From assembly GCF_051014685.1 (NCBI RefSeq), contig NC_135058.1, positions 15,316,811-15,380,810 on the forward strand: a DNA stretch of 64,000 nt. The letters run 5' to 3'. The position numbers and the translations under genes were made by a program. Origin of the DNA: Ptiloglossa arizonensis (lineage: Eukaryota; Arthropoda; Insecta; Hymenoptera; Colletidae). The notes under the pieces are model-generated. The model did no database searches. It saw only the letters and a program-made list of their open reading frames with translations, and was not told the origin of the DNA. The first letter of the stretch is position 1. Every line of letters begins with the position of its first letter. Of this stretch, positions 25,534 through 37,600 are shown piece after piece.

Positions 25534-28500
25534 ATGCGGAATACAAGTCATAGTACGTAATATCATGTGCAATATTATTGTTAAGTCATAAATAAAGTTA
25601 TCTTCTATAAATTCTAACTAACGTTGATTTTAAATCAAATAGAGAATAGAGGTGACAAAAAGAAACTTTCTTGGATCTATAGGAAGAAGGTAAAATTAGA
25701 GAAGTCTAGAAAGTCTGCGCAGAATGCAAATAATGATGAATCAAAAACAGATGAAAACAAAAAACCAAGAATTATCGTGCGTAATATACCGTTTAAGGTT
25801 GGTGTCTTTTATAGTAGTAAAGTGGGATTATAATAATGTGCTTGCATTGGTACATTTGTGTCTATCATCTTGTGCTACCAGGCAACTGTAGACCATGTCA
25901 AAGAGTTTTATGAACCATTTGGTCCAATAGAAGATATAAATTTTCCAAAACGTGCAGATGGTTCACCAGTAGGATGTTGTTTCGTTCAATTTAAACGGTT
26001 AGAAGATGCATCCAAAGCAATATTTAATACAAACAAAAAAGAATTTCATGGTAATAATTTACTTGATTTTTTATATTAAATATACATTAAGAAGACATAA
26101 TGTAAATTATTATTTTTATAATATAAAAGTTCAAATACTTATTAAAATATATTAAACATACATTTTTAGGAAGAGTAATAAGTAGTAGTTGGGCTCTTCC
26201 AAAATCTAAATACTGTGAAAAATTGAAAGAAGAATTTACAGAAAATTTAGACAATGTACAAGATCAAAATGCAAACAAAGACAAAGAAGTAAACAAAAAT
26301 AAGCAAAATCAAAAAAAAGATCCATCTGAAACAGAGAAGTTAATAAAAATAAAACAAGAAAGGAGAAAATCTTTAAAGGAGAAAAATCGTAAGCGACGAG
26401 CAAGAATTGTGATAAGAAATTTATCATTTCAGGTAATAGAAGATTGTACATACATTGTATCTATTTTATTCTCTAATTAATTTATTGTTATTATAATTTT
26501 AGATAACTGAAGAAAACTTGAAAGAATATTTTTCTCAATATGGAACAATAGAAGAAATAAAAGTCTTAAAAAGAAGTGATGGTAAACATGTTGGATGTGC
26601 ATTTCTGCAATTTGAACTTGTACAAAGTGCAGCTAAAGCCATACATTATGCAAATATGCAACCACTTCTTGATAGACCTATTGTGGTTGATTGGGCTATA
26701 CCTAAAAATAAATTCTGTAAGAATGATCCTGAGAATGTAAAAGATAACGATATAAAAGTAAAGACAGAAAAAGAAAGCAATATAGAAGACACATCTACCA
26801 TGGAAACTACAGAGAAATCGAATTCAAATGAAGAGTTAGGTAGGTAAGTAAATATTTTAAATCAAGCTGTTAAATATTTTAAATCAAGCTGAAAACTTTT
26901 AAGAAAGAATTTTTTATTCACTAAAAAAATGTATTTTAAATAAATGTATAATTATTGAACACTTTTTAATTATATATATTTAGAAATATTAACCACATTT
27001 TAGACTACATTTATACATACTTGCATATGGAAATATGTTTTAATTTATTGTATGCAAATATAAAGTAAGTATAACACATTGATTTCTTATGTTATAGTGA
27101 AGATGAAAAATATATAGATATTGATACAGAGAATGACGAATCTGACGAATCTGACGAATTTGACGATAAGAAGTTAACAGAATCAGAAATAAAATTAGAA
27201 GATGAAAACACTATTTCAAGCAGGAAACTATCTGAAGATGGTAAAGAAGAAAATGTGGATGAAGAAATAGAAACAACAGACGTAAAGGAAATAAAACGTC
27301 CACGGTATGAGTCCCACGATGTCTCTGAGGGAAAAACTATATTTCTAAAAAATGTACCATTTTCTGTGAAAAATGAACAATTAAAGAAATACATGGAACG
27401 ATTTGGACCTGTTTATTATGCTCTTGTATGCATAGATCCACTCACTGAGTATTCAAAGGGTACAGCATTTGTTAAATTCAAGGTAAATATAATGTATTCA
27501 ACGTAACGTGAATTTAATATGTTATATAGTTACATAAAATTTCATACAAATTTTGTTGCAGAATGTTGAGGATGCTGAAAAGTGTCTATCAGCAGGAAGG
27601 GAGTTAGAAATGGAGGATCAAATAGTTGAAGCACAAAGAGCGATAGATAGAAATGAAATAGACAATAAAGCGAATTCAAAGCAGCTTAAATACAAAGACT
27701 CAAGAAATTTATATTTAGTAAAAGAAGGAGGTAATACAATATAAAATTTAGAACAAAATATTTTTTCCCAATAATATTAATTTTTTTTTGTATGGATCAG
27801 TATATTAAATACTGATCTATTAAACTAGTCACTACGATATTTTTTCATTAAAAATGTAAAGTAATAGAAATACAGAATTTTGTCAAGACAAATTTTATTC
27901 CGTGAAATTTATCATTTAAACTTCAATATCATAGTTATATTGGCTGGAAGTTCAGCTGCTGTTGGAGTGTCAGCAACAGATATGGCAAAACGATTACAAA
28001 TGGAGCAATGGAAATCACAAATATTGCGAAATTTAAATATGTTTGTATCAAGGGTGCGACTCGTTGTTCACAATTTACCACCCACGTTGGATGATGTCAA
28101 ACTCAGAAAAATTTTCGAACGTTACGGCCCTTCCAAGGCGATTATTAGAGAGGTATTTTTAAATACAAATATTATATGCATGTTGGTTGTCGTGAAAAAT
28201 ACTTGAAATTGATTTTATAAAGGCACGTGTTATGCGAGATCTCAAAAACGTTGATACGAAAGGAGTAGGAAAATCGAAAGAGTATGGATTCGTTTCGTTT
28301 ACAAAGCACGAGGACGCACTTCAAGCTCTAAGAAGTGTGAATAACAATCCGAATGTATTTACTCCAAAAAAAGTATGTGGTATAAGTAATTTTAATGCGA
28401 TGTTTTTAATTCTTTTTTACATATACTTTGATTTAAAACTACTTATCTTTTTTTTTATATAGAGACCGGTAGTGTCATTCTCTATAGAAAATCGAGTTAT

Positions 28501-29044
28501 GGTAAAAGCTAAACAAAGAAGAGTAGAAAAGAGTCGCGAGAACAATCCTCTTTGGCCGGGAAGTAAAGTAAAACTGAAAGGAGAAGCCACAAATGAAGAA
28601 GTTCCGAAGAAAAAATTTAAATCTGAGATAACAAATGAATTAAATAAGAAACCATATGCTGGAATGGTTGGAAAACCTGGCGAAAATACATTACGATCGA
28701 AATTCAAATTGAAAACCCAAGCACAATTACATTATGAAACAGTAAAGAAGGAGAAAAAGATGAAAAAATCTTCTAAAATGTTAGAAGAAAAGAAAAGACA
28801 AAGAAATGAAAATAAAAATGAAGCTAGAGTAAGTACTCTTTCGATTCTAGTACTATACCATTTATCAACGCGAACTATTATTTTTATAATTTTGTTTATA
28901 TTTTTAATTGTATGTATCTCTTTGCAGCTGAAACAAAAATCAAAGCTAAAGGCAAATGACATGAATTTAGATAAACTTGTAAATAAATATAAGAACAAAT
29001 TAAAATCTATAGAATTGAAGAATTCCAAATGGTACGAATCATAA
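25534..29044 (+). CDS. RBM28: RBM28/Nop4-type nucleolar RNA-binding protein, four RRMs (783 aa)
   Basis: RBM28 (yeast Nop4) is a nucleolar protein for large-subunit rRNA maturation and, in animals, spliceosomal snRNPs. Exons are 25534-25552, 25643-25797, 25882-26050, 26170-26432, 26503-26843, 27098-27482, 27562-27730, 27935-28152, 28223-28372, 28463-28828 and 28928-29044, 2352 nt in phase. RRMs lie near residues 48-125 (RIIVRNIPFK), 192-268 (RIVIRNLSFQ), 395-470 (KTIFLKNVPF) and 541-625 (VRLVVHNLPP). An acidic segment precedes the third and a Lys-rich tail follows the fourth. Strong family marks are AAVGVSATDMAKR, RVMRDLKNVDTKG and the end LKNSKWYES. The 19-nt first exon (MRNTSH) is inferred: it has a good donor (gtacgt), the phase fits, and the open frame beyond it has no ATG upstream. 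If it is wrong, the N-terminus lies further 5'. Confidence 0.9.
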
Positions 29045-31648
29045 TGATGATCCATTTATACATATTAAATTAAAAATAAACTTAAACATTTTTGCTCGTA
29101 ATGTAAAAATAATAATGTTTACTGATGGAATTGACAGATTTAATTTCTTTATTTTAACGACCTTACATATCCTATAGTTTTAATTATAAAGAAAAAAATT
29201 TCTTTGATATTCATTAAAAATGAACAACAAAGACATTTATATTATAATTATAATATTCAATTGTGTTTCAATATTCATGTATTAATTTAAGAGAAATTGA
29301 TTTTTCAAGTATGGTTAAAGTCTACTGTACAAATTTGTAAATGAGTTAATAAGTTTTAGAAATTTGTTTCCATTGTTTTGAGTTACAGGGTAGTATTCCT
29401 AAATATTATTTAGCCCAATAATAGTAAATATAAATTTAATGTAAATGTAACAAATATATTATATAATTCTCAAACTGTAAAATTGTTTACAGTTTACAGA
29501 AAAAGTTAAAATATTTGTAGTTGCCGCTGTTTACGCGATGTAACGCGATCTTACCAATAACCGACGGTTGAATCGCGTTCCACCAATGAGATTACCGTAC
29601 GAAAATGTAGGAAAGTGCACTACTGACGGAGAAATTTAAAGAGATCTTGTTTTATAAAAATAGTAGAACGACGAATTTTTCCATTTTATTCAATTACTTT
29701 ATTTATTTTAAGACTTTGAAAAGAATATCGAATATATGTATACGGAGATTGACGTGATCAATTCCAAGGAGCAGAATTCTCATGGAATATAACAAGTCCC
29801 GCTAAATTCAATAATTTTTCTTCTGTTTCTAACTTCCTCCCACCTCTGGTTATCCCCCTCTTCGAGATGACTAATACGTTTAAATAGTGTTTAATAGTTG
29901 GCGGGAATCGTTGAAGAATAAAAGGGCATCTCTTACTTTGGTCCTGTTCGAGAGTGTTCTCATTCGAAAACCATTCATTGTGCATAATGCACGTATGCAC
30001 GAAATCCGCAATACGTTTGACAATGTGACGATTAATTGTAAGCAACCCAAAGTACGAAAATCGAATTACATAATAAATTCATTAAATCGAATTTTTTCTT
30101 TACCGAAATCATTAATTGTGATATTATGTAAACACGTTCGTGTTGGTTAAGAGTGAACAATACAAGTAATCGTGTGTTATTAAATTTTTGTTACAAGTGA
30201 AGAAGATTTTGTACCTATTGTGGTAAGTATCGATAGATTTTTATTACAAAATTACGCTTTACAAAAACATTCTTCGTGGAAGGTTTAGGGTTATTCTCGA
30301 AACAGTGGCGTTCAAACATAATCGTACGATTCTCCGTTCGTGAACTTTAACGAGGTTAAATAAATTCTAAAATAAATAAGTAATTAAATAATTTTGAAAA
30401 CGTATACTTAGTCGAGGTAGAGTCGTTACGGTACAAATAACGTTGCCACGAATTTCAGACAATTCGATTCAATTGTAATCTGTCGAATATACGAAATTAA
30501 ATTCGATTGCGTTGCGCGGTGAAACGATCGATTAAATAAAAAAAACCTTACGTCGTTTAGATCGCGAATGTTAACGACGTTAAATATATTCAATAACATT
30601 TAGCAGTACTTACGAAACGAAAACTTGGTCATGGTAAAATCGTTGAGAAGCAGGTTACGTTGCCATGAGTATTGTGACCGTGCAATTTGTTTTTTTTCTT
30701 AATCGGTCGAGGTAATCGTGGAAATGCAAAGATCAAATTGCACGGAGAATCGCTTTAATTAAATTATTTGATTCCCGTTTGGATCGAGATGCGATCTGAT
30801 GTACCGTGATAATCGATCAAAGTCTTTCTATGCGCATCTCCTGCTCTCCTTCATCTCGACATAGAATTGGGAAAGTTCTAACTAGAAAGTTTGAAGTCAT
30901 TATCTAGCGACTTTTTATGGTTACCACGGAATGGAACCTGTAAAGGTATCACCGTTTCTACATCAAACGCGTTTCAAACGCGAGAGCGACGCCATCGAAC
31001 GATTTACGACCTGTTTTCTTTCGGCGTAGTAAACAATGAAGAAAACAAATGAAAAATTTGAAAGATTTTATTACTTTCTCGTTAGGAGTCATTAAAGCGT
31101 AAACTTTATTTACTGTTGCGGGTTTATAAACTTGTGCACGGCTGGTAAAACTACGATACTGTATAATTATTCGTTCGATTCCCAAAACGGTTGTTATCGA
31201 ATCTAAAATCTAGAAACCGTTATTTCTTTCAAACTTCCAGATACTTCCTTGCTTGAAATACTGTTTCTCTATTTGCAATTTCTGTTTTCCAGTTCATATT
31301 GTTTTAGAAAGTATCCGATACAAATTCTTACGTTTTGCCGCGTATACCAAAGCCACGTATACAATTTTGTAACGACCGTACCGATCGTGCCGAAGTTTTC
31401 GAATTTTTCAAACCACTTTACACACTTTGGAAATTTCTCCTCTTTGATATAATGCAACGTATCACCTCGGTCGACGAAAAGAACTGTGTAGATCGTACGC
31501 GAAGACGTCTTAGATTTCCTTAGATTTAAATCTTTTTCTTTTTTAGGTTTGTACAAACTATAGGAGAGACTTCTTTAAAGTGTCTATTTTGTAGAGATGT
31601 GATCCTCTTTTGAATTTCTGACAATTTTCGATTTGTTTCAGAATAAAG
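29045..31648. promoter_or_regulatory. Intergenic region upstream of the plus-strand P450, with a likely 5' UTR exon
   Basis: No coding gene is visible. The P450 ATG at 31649 follows an acceptor (tttcag, ending 31641) by only seven bases, so a 5' UTR exon must lie upstream. A donor-like GTAAGT starting at about 30222 would end such an exon and put the promoter near 30.1 kb. This is inference from splice signals. The open frames at 29758-31556 overlap each other on both strands and have no domains. Confidence 0.4.
29075..29080 (+). promoter_or_regulatory. Polyadenylation signal of RBM28
   Basis: AATAAA about 30 bases after the RBM28 stop codon, implying a very short 3' UTR if used. Confidence 0.55.
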
Positions 31649-34600
31649 ATGAGTATTTTAAGCGGGAACTTCGCTAGATCATTGACGCACGGTATCAAAC
31701 GATCGAATAATAATCTCAGGATGTTAGAAACCTTGGTAACGGAGATCGAGGAACAAAATTGGTCGCGGTGTCGACCCTATGCCGAAATTCCTGGACCAAA
31801 ACCCGTTCCTTTTTTGGGCAACACGTGGCGATTCATACCGTTCATAGGTATCACTCATTTGCATGTAGCCTAACATAGCTGTAAACATCGTGGATTTGAG
31901 TTTTTACAAGTGTGCCTACTGTAATTAATTCCTCGCCGGTGGAAAACGCTTTCTACTGTTTTATTCACGAAGAAAAATTCATAAAAAAAAAAGAAAAAAG
32001 AAACTCGACCGGTTGTAACTATTTTCGTTTAATTGGTGAATGTTATTCGATCTCAACAAAGGAGCTATACTGGATTGTATTAGTTTCGTAAGAAGATAAA
32101 AATTCACATACGTAAGAAGAAATTGTTTAATTTTTTGAGACAAACTTTAGGTACAATTTTAAATCGTGAATTCGATTAGATATACTTTACTATGATAATA
32201 ATAATTCTAATGATACTAATAATAATAATTACAATACTGTATACAAATTTGATACAATGATATTTAAACTGTACGCGTAAAAGTATAACCTGAATATTTC
32301 ACTTTTCAACTTTCAAATATATGAAAAGAACAAAAAGTGCACACGGTGAACAAACGTAACGATGTACAGGGCGTTTCATAAAATAGGGACGTATCTTTAG
32401 AAACGTATGTTTTAATTCTCAATGCACAAAAATATTTGAGAAAGTAACGGTTACATCGAGTATCAGTTTTACCTTACAACAAAGTTCTTAATTCGTCTTA
32501 TGAACTGGAGGGCACGTTTACCTAATATTTTTCGTTTATTTCACATTCGTAAATTTACTTCCTGAAGTTATGGCCGTGCATTCATCCGCGTTCACCCTGT
32601 ACTTCGGTACGAATGCGATTCGAAGCTCGAAGGGAAAAGAAAGTTTCGTGATAAATATACCGTGTGATTAATCGACCCGAAAATATCAGGGACCTGTTTG
32701 CTGCAGGTGACTTTCAGATTCAAGCTGTGGACCAAGTGTCGAAGAGATTACACGAGGAGTACGGGGATATCGTGAAGATGGAAGGGCTGCTCGGCAGACC
32801 GGACATGGTTTTCATTTACGATGCGAACGAGATCGAACGTATCTTCAGGCAAGAGGAGAGTATGCCGTACAGACCCTCGATGCCTTCGTTGAATTATTAC
32901 AAACACGTGCTTCGAAAGGAGTTCTTCCGTGGAAATGCTGGTGTGATCGCCGTGTAAGTTTCGAAGAACCTTAACAATTGAAAATTGTTGTAATATTAGT
33001 TTCTTGATCTAAATGAACGCGAACGTATAATTATCTCGATTTTACTATGTTTGCAGATTTCATTATGCGGTATAATGGTCAAACATTGACATTATGAATC
33101 GTGTAGCGACAATGCTAAAGCTTTCGCTTGGCAAACTAGTAGAATAGCAAATATTTGCCATGTCTATTAAATACATATGCGTTGAGTGCTCGAGAGTGCG
33201 CTGGAACATCATTGTACTTTCGTTCTCAGGTGTTCTTCAACTTATCGTCAGCTTCTCATTCGTGTTTTGCATTATGATCGGCAATCATCTTTGCGAAACG
33301 ATCTTTCGTAGCTTCTATCAAATAGAACATTCTTCGTAAATGAATGTATAAGAAACGTTGAGTAAAATTTGTTTTATACGAGTCTTCGTTTTTGAGAAAA
33401 AGTAACATTGAAAATGATTGAAAGACATCAAAATATGACAAGGGTTGAAAAAAGTATTTATCCTGATGATACTTAATATCAATCTATTGTTTATCGGAAA
33501 GAGGAAATGTCGTCGAAAATTTATGAGCTTATAAAGTATGTACATAAATTAATATGTAAATTGTGTTGAAGGTCTGCAGTAAGTGCAGTGCAACATGCAT
33601 TCCGAAACCGCTAAATAGTGACTCATACGAATCACTTAGATATCTTTGTGGAATGTAAACGTACCAGACAGATTTTTAGTGCTAATTTATTAAAAGATCA
33701 ATATCCTGAAAACAAAATCGATTCCTTAATTTTAATCGATCATTTTTATCATATAGAAGAATTACAAAATTAATATCTTTTGGTAATTATTTTCTATATC
33801 TAATACTTGTGTATTCTCAAAATCAAAATTGTCATCTATGTTTTTATTATTTTTGATTGCTGTAACGTGTCCAATCTACCGTAAAAAAAAAATGTACCGT
33901 AACGAACCGTAAAGAGTACATTTAAGTGATTTTTTATCTCGATAAAGAATTTTTGTTACACGAATTTATAAATAATTTAACCTTTTCAGTGCCCAGTTAT
34001 TCTGATAAATGTGTCGTGCGTGTACAGAATGCTTTGCTTCGAATTACGGCATATAAAAGCCACTGTTTCTAAACTCGAGTGCCCTCTTTGCTGTGTACGC
34101 ACTCTGTGTACGTCTTTATAGTCATTCGGAAGATCACTTCGTTCTGCTTCACGCGTGGCTGGTCCCTTTCTTTTTAGTTGGGAAACACTCCATACGTATC
34201 GTTTAAAAAATAAACGGATGGGTAAACACGTCCATGCCATTACCAGTGCACAATATAAAAGCATTTGGAACACGTCCGTAACAGCCAAAGGGTTAAATTG
34301 CGCAATACTTGTTCCAGGCGTGGCGCATAATTCGAATAACATTATACATTCTTGCCACGCGATAGAAGGGAATAAAATCCACGACCAGCTTTGCCCAAAC
34401 TAGGGTGAATTTCTATGTTACGTACGCTAAGCACGTTACGCGACCTATTTGAAAGTAAATCTTTCGCAAACAGATACGAACGCACAATTAGTTGTCATTT
34501 CCTGCACGACAGCTACGATTGCAATTGCACCGAAATACGATCTACTTCCGCAGTATACGTTTACCAAAAATGTGCAACAATGTATGTCAGATTTCAGTTT

Positions 34601-37600
34601 TGTAATGTGACTCTGATTTCTCTTTACACGGTACATCGGTTGGAAAGCTGTAATTGTGTTATTATCCAATTTGTGCCTCGCGTTCCATATACAAGCTCAT
34701 CTTTAAAAAATAATCTTTCCATTGGTAGAAATTTTTCTTTCACTGAAAACGAAGTCAATCCTACATTTTTACAAGCCTCCGTAAATCAGTATTGGATAAC
34801 TTTCTAACAATTTACCGAGCAATACCATTGTGAAACAAGTAACACTTTCTAGTCGATTGTAGAATTTGTTGAATGTTTCTCGAAGACCTCTATTCTGGCC
34901 GAAAGCTTCGTGATATAATAATAAATACTCACAAGGGCCCAGAGAATAAAATTTGCATCGCGATGTTGTATATTGGCCTTCAAAATTAAAGAGAAATAAT
35001 TATAGGTCCCAGAAAGGGTCCCAAATTGTTCTAATAAAAGTAATTGTTTCAGGCACGGTGAGGATTGGTACAACTTTCGAAGCAAGGTGCAACAGGTGAT
35101 GCTGCAACCACGAACCGCAAGAATGTACATTTCTGCTATCGAGGAGGCGAGTTTGGCATTCCTTAAGAGGTTCGCCGTTAAATGGCCCTGTTAAACGTGT
35201 TTCACATTTTCGAGTTTCTCTATCTTTTTGCGAAACTTCTTTCTCCTGTCCGTCCGAGTCCTATTTTTAAATCGGTCTTGTCCATTTTCCAGAATATCGA
35301 AACTACGAAACGAGAACGACGAGGTGCCCGATGATTTCCTCAACGAAATACACAAATGGTCTCTGGAGTGTGAGTAGAAAGCAATGGGAACGAACTTTGT
35401 CATCTCAGATTCTAATTATCATTTTACTAACCGTAGCGTCTTCTTACTGTCACTCTTCTCTGGATTTCTCTTCATCTCAGAATATGCTTTTTTTTATAAT
35501 TAATTACATTTATATTCTTTGCTTTATTCACAGTCGAATTAATCAATTTATCGTGCATTCCTCTCGAACCTGTATTTTTTAATTTTAGTTATTTCTATGC
35601 ACATATTTTTGCTACATCGCATTTATTAACATATATATTATTGCACAAGTTGTCCCAGGACTTTTCGGTCAAAGTGTAGTAGTATACTCTGATAATAAAA
35701 AGAAGAAAAAAATATTATGTATACATATTCCTTTACATTTTTGTAAAAATGATTTTAAATTATAGATTTCTACGATAGAAATAGAAACGTTTTATACATC
35801 TTTGCTCTAGAATTAATATAATACTGGTTTCGTTAAGTTAATAGAGTAATATACATAGGTCAATGATACGTACTTAACTTTTTTATACGAAATGTTTTTA
35901 CTACATCAGGTTACTAGCTATTAGTAGTAAAAAAAGAGTATAATTATACTTTGTAACTGTACTCGTGCATATCATTGCATAGTAATAAGATAGGAATACA
36001 GAACATCTAAAGTCGTTTAATTATACTTTATGACTTTTTTTTTCTATTTCCAGCCGTTTTAATGATACAGTCTACCCCTCGTGCATGGGGCACCCTGTAG
36101 ACTCTATATTATAGAGTGACCATAGTGCGTGGTAATGCAGTATCATCTATTGAATGATTTTCGATTCTATCATCAGCTGTTCACTTTCATCGCAAGCGAA
36201 AGGCGTCCCTGATTCGAATCCCTGTCGGAAGTAGTGTTACTCCATTAGTTTCCTAATTACGTCATAGCGTTTGGACAAATAACGAAACTAACGGTCTTTG
36301 AAGATATTTGTTAACACCCACAGCTTCTCCGGGCTTACACCAACTCCTAAAATATCTACGTACTTCCCACACAATTCCCTATTCAGAAACTGTACGTTGG
36401 TTATGGATCGCAATTAACATAACATTATTTTGAAATAATATTTTATACGTATTTTAAAAATTAAAAATTATTAGAGACGATTTTAGAAATTTTACTGCTG
36501 AAGGTTTCAATTTGTACAAAATTTAAAGAATAGTTAACTAACGCTTATATTATATTATATTAATTATAATTACATTTTAAGAACTTTTATCAGGCACAAT
36601 ATGCCACTAGAAAATTAATAGCAAAAAGTTTTAGGAAAATGATGCCTTCAGAGTTTCTAAAGATTAATTTCAAATTATTTATTAAAAGAAAAAGTTAGAC
36701 AAAGTTACTCAGATTTAAATATCGAATAAGCATACTTAATATTCCTTATAATTGTTCTCAGAATTCATTCATATTCTATTGAATTTTGTCACAAAACACC
36801 GGATATTCTAGTCGGAAAAAAAAAGTTGACCTTTGAATCTCTTCAACGCCTTGACCTGTAAAGAAACTATGGTCACCATATTATGTAGCACTCGAGGTGA
36901 TAGAACTTTCATAGGAAATACTTGGTCCTATTGTATTTAAATAAACGAAGATGTTAAGATGTGTTTCTAACGGGACAACCTGAATTTTGTTGTTAAATTA
37001 TCTTGAGAAATTTGAATGCCAGTGAAATGATTTATAGCCATCGCACGTGTGGCGCTCGACGTACGACTGGGTTGCCTTGATGACGACGCTAACGAAGAAA
37101 CTCAAAAGTTAATAGACGCTGTCAGTACATTCTTTGTGAATGTAGGAATATTAGAACTGAAGATCCCATTCTGGAAACTGTTCAACACCCCCACTTGGGT
37201 GCAATATGTGAAGGCACTGGACACCATCGTGAGGTGAAATAAAATAAATAAAAATTTAGGTGTAACGTATCGATTTCAAAGAGCCAAAAAGAACGTACAA
37301 TTAATTCTGATTCTCAGCATAACATCGAAATTTACTGCTGCTGCTCTGACGAGGATAAAAGAAACACCGAAATCTGATAAAGAACCATCCCTCCTGGAAA
37401 GAGTTTTAGCTCTAGAAAACGACACCAAGTTGGCCACGATACTCTCGCTTGATTTGTTTCTCGTTGGAATTGATACTGTAAGTGCCAGTGTGACAATGTT
37501 TATAATTTAATAAGAAAAATCATGATGAAATAAAACAACAAATTCCAAGATCAAAATACAATTGTCGTAAATAATATTGCTCTTAGTATTAAAAACAAAA

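Noticed and set aside
29758..31556. Several 60-95-codon frames on both strands upstream of the plus-strand P450
   Set aside because: They overlap each other antisense and none shows a domain or a convincing splice path.
36130..36235. Possible tRNA or tRNA-derived SINE (GATTCGAATCC)
   Set aside because: The B-box resemblance is good but the T-stem does not pair and the A box is poor and too far away. At most a decayed SINE remnant.
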